Shown: positions 24,101-36,218 of the stretch, piece after piece
Layout of the letters: each line of letters opens with the position of its first letter
Numbering within the stretch: position 1 is the first letter of the stretch
Source: Macrotrachela quadricornifera
Taxonomy: Eukaryota > Rotifera > Eurotatoria > Philodinida > Philodinidae
DNA: 64,000 nucleotides
Assembly (NCBI GenBank): GCA_022393335.1
Contig: JAJEKB010021158.1
Span: forward strand, 1,472,572 to 1,536,571
Reading direction: 5' to 3'
The notes under the pieces: generated by a model
Database searches by the model: none
Told to the model about the DNA's origin: nothing
Seen by the model: only the letters and a program-made list of their open reading frames with translations
Translations under genes and position numbers: made by a program

Positions 24101-25027
24101 TTTAATCAGCAATGAATATCTTTCTTTGAAAAGGAGTAGTTGCCTGATTCGAATTCGAATATAAACGAACATCGAAAAAAGAAAAACTACTAGATTTTCA
24201 TATAAATGGAAGGCGAATACTTCAATCCGTCCACTAATGTAACATTTGCTTCTCTCCACAGAGAAAGAGAGAGAGATGTGCTATCTTTCTCATCCCGCTT
24301 CTTTTATTATAGATGTGAGTTATATTCATCTTGAATCAAAAGTAAGGCTAAATCTATTCCTAATTTATACCAATTATTTTCGAATCCATAGTATGCAGCT
24401 GGATTTCCATTTATATTCGAATATTGAATTATACATCTCATGACAAAATAACCTTAGATTAAGGATCTTCAAAATTACTTATCTTTAGTCTCTATTTCAT
24501 ATATTCAATTTCTTTATTAAAATCAAATGATTATATTTTAACATGTATTATCTTTTGAATATTCATATAAAATATACAGGAATGTTTGTCATTTCCTAAC
24601 AGTACGAGCATTTCGTTATATACATATATCAAATCAGTTTATTTGCCATATACAAAAATCAAACAATTACCAAAATGTGTAGTCTGATACAGTCAGTAAA
24701 AAAGAACCGATCGGGATCATCTTGCAGCAATTCGTTGCTTTACTCAAACTTCGTAATGATGAATGAAAAGATATACATATTTGTATCAATTCAAGACATG
24801 AATCACTCTGACAAAAATTGAGCGAGAACTATTTTGTAGATCACCATGACATAAAGTATACATATTATTACAACAAAAAGCACATAAATAATATAGATGA
24901 AAATAGTACACAAATAACTACATAAATGCTATGCATTTCATCCACATTAACTAATTTGTAAAATAAAATCATATTGTGATAGATTCTTACCTTCAATAAC
25001 TCCACAAAGAAATTGATTTGTCTTCAT
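21178..25027 (-). CDS. OGA: Protein O-GlcNAcase (GH84 hydrolase with C-terminal acetyltransferase-like domain)
   Basis: Fourteen exons, minus strand: 24991-25027, 23998-24049, 23705-23933, 23480-23651, 23322-23420, 22875-23272, 22551-22814, 22453-22518, 22206-22380, 22070-22155, 21914-22012, 21764-21852, 21524-21704, 21178-21465. Sum 2235 nt, 744 residues. The protein opens with [20 protein letters not shown] and LNTYVYAPKDD, as in animal O-GlcNAcase. The catalytic aspartate pair is in LLFDDIE (D120/D121). A WDNLNANDYDQRR-like segment and GMLTNPNCEFE follow. The middle helical stalk contains EPWSIRGGLAGQF. The C-terminus (GYHGCHALLDERN, REFYYHFGF) is the GNAT-like pseudo-HAT domain. It removes O-GlcNAc from Ser/Thr of nucleocytoplasmic proteins. 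It is shorter than the roughly 900-residue mammalian enzyme, with a compact linker. Intron 1 is long (941 bp); several others are about 50-70 bp. The neighbouring GT31 gene begins 253 bp upstream. Confidence 0.95.
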
Positions 25028-25279
25028 ATTATTTCTTTATCTAATATCTGAAAAAAGTGTAAAGCCTCGCTCCTATAAGAGATTTTTTTATCTTATATTT
25101 TATCTTAAAACAAAACACACGAACACACACACACCTATAAACTGATATCTGACAAAAAAAAAGAACTAAGAATTATTTAATTGGTTAGTAAAATAGATTA
25201 AATAAACATAATTTAAGTAATGAATACATCAAATATGAATTATTTAATCTATTTTATTGAGAAAATATTTGTTAATAGT

Positions 25280-26734
25280 TTAGTCAAATGATAAAGTAAA
25301 ATTTGTTTGATGAATTTGATTCCATAAATGAATTAATTTTTCTCCTCGATATCCATGCATACAAATTGATTTTTTTGTTAAATTAAAATCGATATTATTA
25401 TTAAAAAAATTTTTCCATCGTGCTAAAATTCCATTTGGATCATTAAATATAATATTAATCGATGATAATGAAGTTGGAAAAAGTTCATTATTTCGAATAA
25501 AATTAATTGACATTGAATAAGCTATAAGTCCCATATAAATATGTTCAAAATAAAATAAACGAGTATATTTTGATGCAAGATAAAATAAACGTGCATTATA
25601 TCGTGTCATTAAAAAACATTCAGATGATACATATGATGGATATAAATCATATGGATAATCAATTATTGATACATACCAACGATCATTTACAAATCTTTTA
25701 GGACGAGATTTTCCAATAACTTCACCTGTTATAAATGTTCGTCTTTCATATGTTGTCATTTCAGGATCTTCATCAATATTATGAATATATGATAATAATA
25801 AATCTGTATCTATATAATAATCATCATCAACAAATAAAACATATTTTCTAAGATCCGTATGAGGTGCTCGACGAGATTTTGATGTACAATAATCAGTTAT
25901 CCAACGAAGCATCATTATCATTTTATCTTTAGTAACAAACAAAAATAGTTTTTATTTTTATAAAAATAATTATTTATTTACATGAACTATAATAATAATA
26001 ATCAATTTTATCAATTTGAATAATGTCTCCATATTTTTTTGATTCATCTTCAATATTTATATTATGTGGATTTGTACCTAAAAAAGAAGCATTGAATAAA
26101 ATATTATTTTATTTAAATACATATATATATATGTCTATCTAAAGAAACTAATAGATTCTATATAAATGAATGTGAAATAACATGCAGGATTACGAAGATA
26201 ATTTTAGTGCATTGATCGAATAAAGCAGATTAAAATATAACTTACTTGTCAAAAAGTTTTTTAATCTAATTTAGAAATTTGAAAAAAAACATAACTAATC
26301 AAAAAAAAGGACAAAAATAATTTACCTAAAACAAAAGCTAATTGAATATCATTTTGTAATAAATAAGATTTTTGTGCCCATGTCATTCTAATAGCTTGTC
26401 TTTCTTTAAAATTTTCACAATTTGATTTAACTAAAATAAGTATATGTGGATGAATAATTGTTTCAGGATCCAGTGATCGACCACATAAATACTCATTTTT
26501 AATAATAAATTTATTTGAAACAACATTTTTTGCTTCACCTAATGTATTATCTTTCTCATCTTCAAGTTTTATTACATCAATATGTTTCATTGTTAAATGA
26601 TATTCATCTTCAAAAGATTTTTCTGCCCATATATAATATTTAAAACCAATTAATAAATTTAAATAATATAATATTAATATACAAATACCACATTTTATAT
26701 ATATTAATATATAAGATCGACCAGATGAAAACAT
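25280..26734 (-). CDS. GT31 family beta-1,3-glycosyltransferase, type II Golgi membrane protein (three exons)
   Basis: Exons: 26326-26734, 25982-26077, 25280-25926. Sum 1152 nt, 383 residues. A short basic N-terminus precedes a signal anchor (ILIYIKCGICILILYYLNLL, about residues 8-28), as in Golgi type II enzymes. The GT31 blocks are present in order: ERQAIRMTW, then LAFVLG, then KYGDIIQID, then MMLRWITDYC, and the DxD motif in YVLFVDDDYYID, which binds Mn2+-UDP-sugar. YPSYVSSECFLM follows, corresponding to the YPxYxxG block; here the glycine is Ser/Glu. These enzymes transfer Gal or GlcNAc in beta-1,3 linkage. Donor and acceptor cannot be told from sequence. It lies head-to-tail with the O-GlcNAcase gene but acts in a different compartment. 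Confidence 0.9.
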
Positions 26735-27244
26735 TAGAAATTTATAAGAAATAAATCTATTATAGAAATTTTAAATATTTATTTGAGAACAAAAAAAATT
26801 AAAACAATTATCTGTACTAGAAAGTTAGAAAAAAATGCTGCTAAAATTTAAATTTAATGCCAAACTGTTAGAGTATCAAATGAATAAAAATTGTACATTG
26901 ATGATTTATTTGATAATTATATCTGTCTTCTCCGAAAGATAGAAATTTCTTTCATTTTATTCTGATATATTTTACTGAGATTGTAATAAAATAATTAATC
27001 TGCAAAAAAAAAAATTAAAAACTAAAAAAGAAAACAAAAAGCAAAATGTTGAATAAATATTCATCTTAAATAATAAATGAGATTGACACATTTATGCAAT
27101 TCATTTCAAGTTTTTTTCTTCTTTTTTAAGAGCATAAAAGAAAACTGTTAAATTGCAAAAAAAAAGAGAAAGAACGAAATATGTAAACACAAACATTGAT
27201 CGGACATAAGACACAGAAAAAAAAAAAGAAAGAATTCTTTGGTT

Positions 27245-30200
27245 TTAAACAAAAGTCACAGCAGGTTTATTATTTGAAGATATTTGATCATCTATATTTG
27301 AATTTGATCGAATTAATAATTCAGGTCCACCACCATATATTGAATATAAAAATTTCCATATTGATTCACTTATCTGAAGATGATTACAATCTTAATAAAA
27401 ATAAATAAACAAAATTTTATTTTTTTATATATATCTAAAATTTACCACGTCGAAGTAATCGAGTTATTCCATTCTTTGTTATTGAAATACCTGCATTTGA
27501 TATTGGACCTGGTGCTTCTATTTAATTATTAAAACAAATTAAATTAATTAATTAAAAATAAATATATTTTTTACCTGAAGATTTTTCACAAACAAAATTT
27601 TCCCAATCTCGAAACCAATTTGGACTAAGTGCATAAATAGCATCACTTTCTTTTTCAGATCTTTTTAACTAAAAAAAAAAACAAATCAAAACATTTTTTA
27701 TTTATTTCATCAGAAAATCTTTTAGGATATAATATAGGAAAGAAAAATAAATAGATTAAGCGCTTTAGATAAATTATTTTTCTAAATGAATAATGTTAAG
27801 AAAAAATTTTCTATTTATTTTAGTTTTATTTAATACAAAAAATCTAATTTGTATTAATGAAACATCTTTTATGATATATTGGTTAACATCTTATTCAGAA
27901 ACTGATTTATTAGATTTATTTAATAAAGAAAAATTTTATAATATTAATAAAAATTTATGTTATTTTACAAAAATAAAAAATCTTATTCATATAATTAGTT
28001 ATGATTATGTTCAAATACGAAATAAAAATCCATTTTATACTGAAATAATTAATAATAAAAATAATTATGATTTTATTCTTGTTTCATTTATTATTGAATA
28101 TTCTTATTTTAATAAAACAATTAAATCATGTAATTATATTAAAAAACTTACTTTATTTTATTGTTATATATCATTATATAAAAATACAAATGATATTTTT
28201 CTTTTTAATAATCAATGTTATATATTAATACATAATGAATGTTTAAAAAAAAATAAATGTTTAAAACAACTTATTAAATATATTCTTTCGAGTAAACAAA
28301 CAGATTATATTCAATATTTTAATAAACAATTTAATAACAGAGATTGTCTATTTAAAAATGTTACTTTTATTCCTTCAACTATTCATTATACTTCAACAAC
28401 AACAAGTAATATATTTAACGATTTTCTCTCAAAAGAAGAAAATTCCAAATTCAATAATCTGACAATGACAACAGTTAGCAACCTATGTTTTTCAATAGTC
28501 GAAAGAAAACGATTACGAATTTCTTTTTCTCCAATAATATATAAGATAAACCCTTGTTAAAAATGATTGTCTTGGAAAAAAAATGTATAAAATCGATCTA
28601 TCGTTCTGGTTTAGATAGACGAATTTCAGATCTATAATTGAAAAGCCAATATGAGTGTTTATTTCCTTACATCCTAACGTAGAACAAATGAAAATTAGTC
28701 TAATTGATTAGGTTTTAATTGGCAGAGATGTCCGTCGCGGCGCTAGCTTTTCTATGAAACAAATTACAAAAACTCAGAAATTCACACATAATCTCGACGT
28801 TAATATGTGCTGCACGCTTTCAAAAATATCATTGCGGCAGCAGCAGATTCTCAATCACGATGAACATCTCTGTTAATTAGATATGCAGCAAATCTAAACT
28901 AAAGTACAAGTTTGAACTGAAATCATATAGAATATATTCATTAACATTAGAAATATGTCACTATCGTGTCGCGATATATATATCTCTTCAACAGTTATTC
29001 GAACTTTTTTTCTCGCAAAGTTTGCATCTGTTCAGTTATTATACTTTACTTTTTCACAGACAGAAAAAAAAACAGTTCGTTTGCCCGACCTAAAATGGAG
29101 ATATTTAATTCATTTTGTCGGCAAAATGTCTTCTGCATATTTGCTTTTTTCGTATCCGTGAAAAAGTAAAATCTTTTTTTTTGTTGAGGCCGATAATGAT
29201 ACAATCTTTTTCACTGAGAAACTAACGAATTTAAAATACGATGTGCATGGATAGAGATCCATGAATATCAAGGTATTTGAAGCTTAGATGTAAAAATGAA
29301 TAAAGAAAGGTTGAATTCACTATTATAAAGACAAAACATAATCTTGTTCGGACCTATTTTGGGGTTTGTACGGATCCTATCTTAAATCATCCAAATAAAA
29401 CTGTTTTGTTCTTATTATAGTAGAATCAATTTCTCTAGCAACTGATAGAAAACTCAGTCTTGTATGGCTTACAAGGAAAATTGACCCTACTATAATAAGG
29501 ATAAAGCATGGTATTGGTTCGGTAGTGTAAAAGAGGACTCCTATAAACCCCAAAATTGGTCTGATTAAGATTATTTTTGTCTTTATAATAGTGAATTTAA
29601 TCGTTCCTCATTTATTTTCCGAACATGGTCGATCAATTTGATTATCAGTATAAAAGGTTCCTATTGTTAATAAAGAGTCTCTCTAGGCATGTCTTCATGA
29701 ATATAAAGCTTGAATAGATCTCTATCATTAATAGATTAATCAGCTTATATGTTCGAGTCGTACGTTATATATTAAAATTCTTTTTTTTTTGCTTTTGATA
29801 GGTGACTTTTCAAATACTCTATATAATCTAACAACATCAAAAATCGTTTCAGTAAGTATAAATTAAAAATGAATAAATACATTATTTTTATAAATTAAAT
29901 TTAATTAAGACTTTATCAATTGATTTTGAAAGTAAATATTTAAATAAAACAAAACCTAATAAAATTTGAATTATTTTAGATTTAAATATTTCATCATCAT
30001 CATCAAAAGAAATTACAAATTCAAATACAAAATCATTTAATCCTATTAGAATATTTTTAATTAGTTTAATAATAATATTTCTTATTATTGGTTTAACATT
30101 TTCACTTGAATTTTATCGAAGACAAAAATATTCAAATGAATATAAAAATAATATCAATGATGAATATGATAATAATAGTCAAGAATAATAACTTACTTGT

Positions 30201-33200
30201 AAAAATGAATTTTTTTCGGAACGTTGACGACATTTTAAATTTTCATCATCTAATTGACATTTTCGACATGGATATAATATATTACATACAGGATATCCAC
30301 CATATCTTTAATTATATACATATATATTATTATTAATTAAAAAATTTTCTTTTTAAATTACTTTTGAGATAATAATTGCCAAATACTTTCAGGTACTGGA
30401 CAAACAAGATCATTAATAACACTCCAATAATGTGGTAAAACACCTTTAAAGAAAAACATTTTTTTTTTAATATAAAAAAAAAATTTTTAATATAACTCAA
30501 ACCTCCATGTTTACATAAAAAATCATTATTTGTTATCGGACCAGGTTCAGCAAAATAAAAAAATCTATTTATCCATGAGCGAGATATATAAAATGGTAGA
30601 AGATAATCCTTAATAAAAGAAAACTAATATAATTTATTAAAGAATAAAAGAAAACAAGTCAAACTTGATCTCGTGAAATTAAATGTCGAATTGTTTCATA
30701 TGTTTCACTTATATTTGCTTCTTTTTTTCTATAAAAAAGTACATATGCTTCAGCATTTTGTACAGTTGTTGTATCTATTTGTCGAACATTTTCATCATCA
30801 TATTCATACCATTGTTGATTAAGATTATTTAATGAATATGTTACATAATGACCACTACCAGCTCGACCATAATGAACAATACAAGAAAATAAATCATATA
30901 AACGAACTTTATTCTCACAATCTAAAATTAAAAAAAATTGTTTTTCTTTTTATTTTATTTAATTATTTTTTTTAAATAACTAACCTTTATGAACAAATGG
31001 AGTCATATCAAGATCAACAAGAGGAAATGATACATAATTTCCAATTTTTGTATATATCATTGAATCATGACGAAAACGTTTTAAATGAATACATAAGACC
31101 TAAACAAATTTTATTTTATAAATGAACTATTTTCCATATTCTATTATATTTAGGTAAACCAACTGAGATTATTGATTTTTGATGCTGTATACAATATCTC
31201 TCTGAAACTTTCAAAAAAAATGTCTTATTGAACATTTCTTCGAATTTAATAAAACCTTGAAAATTTATAGAAGTTTTTGCGATGTTCATTTTGGTCCTAG
31301 ATAGGTTAAGTTTCACCTCTGTTTTCGCTGAGATAGAGGCCAAATACCACCAACATATTTTCGTAATTTTTTAAGCATTCTTATATTAAAAAATTTCTAT
31401 GGGTCAGAAAAGTTTTTGTAGACCTTTATATAGTCCTCGTATTGATTCAATGAGGATGAGAATTGAAAAAATTTAATAGGAAAGTTGGAATGAACGAGAA
31501 AGGTGACTCTATATGGCATTTCAAATAACGTGTCTATTCTATCTTTTATATACGTACAATTATATGAGGAAAATATCAGCTTATTTCAATATCCGTCATT
31601 CTCATCCTATGCTCCAAAACATTTCTGAATATTTCCTTATTAAATTCAAGAAAAAAAAAGAATAATAAAAAACTTACTTCAGGTAATTCAATAACTCTAC
31701 AATATTTCATTCCATTTCTCAATCTAATTTGAAAAATAAAAACAAATTTTTTTTAATATATAAAATATTTACTTTCCACATTTTTCGCAACTATACATAT
31801 TATCACCAGTAAGTTCATCAGCTTGAAAAAAAGCTTGAAGACAATCTTGTAATGTTAATGGTGGTCCCCAAATATTCAATGTCCATAAACTAAAAAAAAG
31901 ATAAAATTTTAATGGTTTTATTTTATTTAAAAAGGAAAAATAAACTTTTTAAACATTGAATAAAACCATGAAAACCAAGAATGATTTAGATTTTGATCAA
32001 ATATTTGTTGATTTGTTGGTAAATTTTGTTCATCATTTCCAATTTGTATTGAATGAAATTTCTTAAAATAAAAACTAAATATAAAAAAAAAAGAAAAAAA
32101 TTAAAATAATAAACCTCAAGTTGTTCTCTCGATGGAATTGGTAATGAAAGATCTTGAAATGTTTCAATTGTTATTGAACGACGATTACATGTTAAACATT
32201 CAATTTGACTTTGTATACGTCCATCAAATATTGATGATATTATTGATTTAGATTTTTTTTCTAATGTATTATTTTGTTTTTTAGTTGAATTATAATAATC
32301 AATTTGTTGTTTATTTGTATTAAGTGAAACACCAGAATCACTTCGACTTAATGATTGATATTTATCTCGTGAAATTTTTCTTTTTCTTTCTTCTTTTATT
32401 TCATTTAATGATCGATATTTACTTTTTTCATCATCATTACTATTATCATCTGTACTTGATGTAAAACCAGAATTACATGTTTCATATTCACTTTCACCAT
32501 TTAAACTATTTTAAACAAAACTTTTTTATTAATTATTCTCTATACTCCATTTAAAACATTTTAATCCTTTGTTTTTACTAGAAATATCGAGATGAAAATG
32601 ATAATATATCAAGAAAAGAATGTGATGTCATTTTATAGTAATAGAAAGAAATAAGAACATTCGAAAAGGATCTATATGATAGGAAGAAAAAAGCTATGAA
32701 TCAGATGACACGTGAAACATTTTGTTGCAAGAGTTTAAAGTAAAGTAAATATTTTTTTTATTGATAAAACAAGTTGAACAAATATGATCGATTAGTTCTA
32801 AAAGAGTAAATATTTATTGAATGGAAATTAGTTTTCAGTTTATCTATATCAAAATTTGACTATTATGTAAAAATCGTTTGAAAGGTGAAGAGATTTCTGA
32901 GGATATGTCATTAAAGAAAAAAAATATGATTCATACTTTGTCATAATAATAGCTGTTTCACTACTTTCTGTACTACTACTTTCACTTCGATGTTTATCAT
33001 CTGGATAATTTTGTATAATATGCATTTGTGAATGTAATTCATCCATAAAACATCGAAGAAATTCTTGAGCATCCTTAAATAAAATTAAAAAAAACTTAAA
33101 AACAAAAAAATATTTTTATTAAAATCAAACTTGTTGAGTAAAAGAACGAAATGATGGATTTATTGAACGAATTTCAGTTGCTATAGAACTTGGACTTAAT

Positions 33201-34139
33201 GTAAGACTAAAACAAAAACGATTTATTTAAATAATTTTGTTTTTGTATTTAAATAAAAACCTTTGTCGTCCATTAAGTGATTTAGTCCACATAGATTCAA
33301 TAAATTTTGCATAAGCTTTAACTAATCTTCCATTGGTTTTATTATATGATGAATCTCCATTAGTACGACGATATGAATTATTCCCAGTAAATGGTATACA
33401 ATCAAGAAAATAACTTGTTAATGGAACACTAAAAATAAAAATGTATTTTTATTTTTTTATTTAACATAATAAATTTTTACCAATTTGAAAGAGCTTGTAA
33501 AGCTGAATTCATATAACATGTATTACCTAAATTATATAAACCTGCTACACCTAAATAAAAACAAAAAAATTTAAATAAAAATTTATTTTTCTTTAACCTC
33601 GAGTAAAATCTATTGAATCTAAATGTTCAAGTTCAAAAAGTGTTGGTTCAAAATATTTTTCATATTGATTTATATTATTAATTAATTTTGAAGATTTTGA
33701 AGAGATTATTGAACGATCAATAAATGGTAATCTAAATAATAATAATAAATACAAAATAATTTATATATATATATATATATTTACTCAAATGATGGATCAT
33801 TATTTAAATGAACTTCTTGATTACAAACATAACACCAAATACGTTTTGTTGTTAAATTAAATTGTAATGGATGTGCTTTTTCTTTTTCATGATCACTACT
33901 ATGATCACTTTTTTCTTTTCCACTACCACAACCAACAAATAAACAACCTTCTCTTAAACATAACCATAAATGTGGACCAATACTATCACATTTTAAACAT
34001 TTTTCAGACTAAAATAAGAAATATTTTATTTTTTTTAAATTAAATTAAAATAATAAACTTGTATAGCATTTGAATAATCTTCTGTTTTAATTAATCCAAT
34101 TGTAGCTACATGTGGACAACGACTTATATTATTTGTCAT
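27245..34139 (-). CDS. USP20/33: Ubiquitin-specific protease with ZnF-UBP and DUSP domains (USP20/USP33 type)
   Basis: About 18 exons on the minus strand, from ATG at 34139 to TAA at 27245, give about 850 residues. Domain order: N-terminal ZnF-UBP ([46 protein letters not shown]); the USP Cys box [18 protein letters not shown] (Cys near residue 157); SFTQQDAQEF; a Ser/Lys-rich insert of about 120 residues; [33 protein letters not shown]; and the His box [11 protein letters not shown] (His near 582) with WYEYDDENV. Two DUSP-like modules end the protein: ISRSWINRF...EPGPITN...[12 protein letters not shown] and [12 protein letters not shown]...APGPISN...[13 protein letters not shown]. This order matches USP20/USP33, which deubiquitinate receptors and other membrane-pathway proteins. 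Intron 27669-30196 (2.5 kb) contains an opposite-strand gene and two MITEs. Other long introns are at about 31101-31677 and 32511-32936. Confidence 0.92.
27793..30188 (+). CDS. Type I membrane protein of unknown function, nested antisense in a USP intron
   Basis: Four exons: 27793-28405, 29802-29851, 29910-29931 and 29980-30188. They sum to 894 nt, 297 residues, with matching phases. The protein starts with a signal peptide ([20 protein letters not shown]). An Asn/Lys/Tyr-rich ectodomain follows, with scattered cysteines ([42 protein letters not shown]) and several N-glycosylation sites. A Ser/Thr stalk leads to one membrane helix ([20 protein letters not shown]) and a short acidic cytoplasmic tail. 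The family is not recognised. Exon 1 can also be read on to a stop at 28558, but after 28405 the codon use changes and a GTAATA donor fits in phase. The stop lies eight bases before the antisense USP exon, so its 3'UTR should overlap that exon. The exon 1/2 junction is the least certain join. Confidence 0.65.
28723..28872. mobile_element. hAT-type MITE, 150 bp, inside the nested intron
   Basis: The ends are CAGAGATGTCCGTCG on the left and CGATGAACATCTCTG on the right, an imperfect terminal inverted repeat starting with CAG. Flanking octamers are TTAATTGG (28715-28722) and TTAATTAG (28873-28880), 7 of 8 identical, the 8-bp duplication expected for hAT elements. No coding capacity. It sits within the first intron of the nested membrane-protein gene and within the USP intron. 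Confidence 0.75.
29311..29602. mobile_element. Foldback MITE, about 290 bp
   Basis: The left arm (TTGAATTCACTATTATAAAG and about 45 bp more, to GGGGTTTGTA) matches the reverse complement of the right arm ending at about 29602 (CTTTATAATAGTGAATTTAA). An inner pair (CTTATTATAGTAGAATCAAT and ATTGACCCTACTATAATAAG) extends the palindrome, so nearly the whole element can fold. No ORF. It lies in the same large intron as the hAT-type MITE. Confidence 0.75.
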
Positions 34140-36218
34140 TATTAATAGAAGGAATTTTTAAAAAGAACAAACTCAATTAATATATATACATATTTGTCAT
34201 CAGAAGAAGTTTTTTTATTGGAAAATATTTTAAAACCAATCAGTTTTTATATTTAATCAAGAATTTATAACAGATGACGCTAGTTATATTTTTTTACATT
34301 CTTTACTTTATTGACAATTTCCGATGTTATTTATAATCAGTAAATGTATGAAAGAATGTTTAAATATGAATGATTCTAGTATCTATTGTACCAAGTTTTT
34401 GGAAAATAAAAGTAAATCGTTGCACTTGAAAGTATTATTAACGGATAGAACACATTCTGAAATATAAAAAAAAATAGATTTTGCAAACAGTCGGATTTTT
34501 TTTCTTTTATATGATATGAAGACTAAAAATTTTGTAGGAACTCAATAAGGAACATCTTATTATTTGTAATTCATATCAATAGCGTTTATCTAAATGTTTT
34601 CATGAATTAAATAGACCATCGAGTTTATCCAAAGGAATTACAACTTTTTTGTTTATAGATTTGATTGAATATGTATTCAAAAATTCGAATGAACAACAAA
34701 AATGATTAAAACAGAATTATTTACAAATTTCAGAATGATTCATTAAAACTGAACAAGGAAATCAAGTTCAGTTTGATTGAAGATACTATATTTCAAAATA
34801 AAAATTGTCAGTAAGATACTATTATTTTGAAAAAATATGCCTATTCCCAGATGATTGAATCCAGCCACCATACAAGATAATTTGATGAGCTCTATTTCCC
34901 CGAAATTCTAGTCGAGTATTTACCCAGATCGAACATCCACAGTCGTAAACGAGATTGCGAAAACAAAACCATAAGAGCTGACTGTGTATTTCATTGTAAA
35001 ACATGTGTTTTGCCAAAAGAGTATCTATTACAATAGTACCGGATTAAAATAAATTATTGTTAGTCAAAACGTCCAAACGAATGACTGAAATGTGTATCTT
35101 TTAAAAGTAAAAAAAGGTTTATGAATGAGATCATCTTACAAATCAAAGTCTATTGTCTGTTATACGTTAAGATATAGTTTTGATGACTTTATTAAGTTTA
35201 CCTACTTGAGAGACACGTATTTTTTTGCTATTAGGTATAAACAATGAAAAGAGAGATATTATTTTAGAAAACTTTCATCATCAAAGGTGTTTATAATGAT
35301 AAAAATGACTGAAAAAGTATCATTCATGTCATTTAATAATTCGTTAGTATTAATATAACATAAATACTTCAATATTTATCTGATATTTTTTATTTTCACT
35401 TCATAGAAATCTTTGGTCAGTTATAAACTATAAAGTCAAAATAAATTGTTTAACGTCATCATTCTTCTGAATGAAGAAGTTATAATTTTTGTTCTAAATG
35501 ATTTAACTATCTGCAAGGAAAAAAAGATCTTTATTTTCTATTTCTTCTGAAGATAAACAAAACAAAAATATTAGATTATGCTGTTTTATAGTATTCTTCG
35601 TGGTCTATCAACCATAATAGAAAACAATTCGAAGAAAACATCTATATAAGATGATACCTGTACGAAAAGATGTGCAAGTTTTTTTGACAACACCTGTAAT
35701 TTTTATTCTGTAAAAATAAAAATAGTATGTTATATGTAATTTTTATTTTTAGCACACTATTATCTACACAATCTTTTGTCAACGTAAAAACATTCTAATA
35801 ATATATATCTTATCAAAATACTCGAAATAGACTGAAACTCTAATGTTAAAAATGAAGGCACAAAAAGAAATTTTTGCGACTATGAAAAATCTACTGCGTA
35901 GTTGTTCTTTGCTTTCTCTCACAAAATATGAAATATTTTATATCTTACTGTTTGTGTAAAATCTTATTCCGTCATTTCATGTAGGAAAAAATGAAAAATA
36001 ACATGCTACTATAATTTCGTCATTAAAGGGTTCGACCTATCACTATAGAGCACACATGAAGTTATATATCAAATATGATGATTATCTTTGTATGATGTAA
36101 TATTATCAAAATGAAAACGTCTTTCTTTTTCATACAGAAAATAAACTTCTTTTTTAAAATATATATAAGTAATCATATATCATTTATTTAAATTTATTCT
36201 TCAGTAAATGTTTGTATC
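34140..36218. other. Divergent intergenic region, 2.1 kb
   Basis: Between the USP gene (-) and the GTPase-RING gene (+); both promoters should lie here. A 64-codon ORF at 34822-35016 (minus) has no support. No repeat or RNA recognised. Confidence 0.5.

Noticed and set aside
24246..24443. 65-codon plus-strand ORF
   Set aside because: It lies inside the long first intron of the O-GlcNAcase gene, has no domain or codon bias, and is explained as chance.
25027..25280. O-GlcNAcase and GT31 as an operon
   Set aside because: They share strand and a 253-bp gap, but no trans-splice or polycistronic signal is visible, and the proteins act in different compartments.
27793..28560. Exon 1 of the nested gene as a complete 255-residue protein
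   Set aside because: The tail after 28405 loses the AT-biased codon use and has no feature; a phase-1 donor at 28406 joins cleanly to three exons that add a TM helix.
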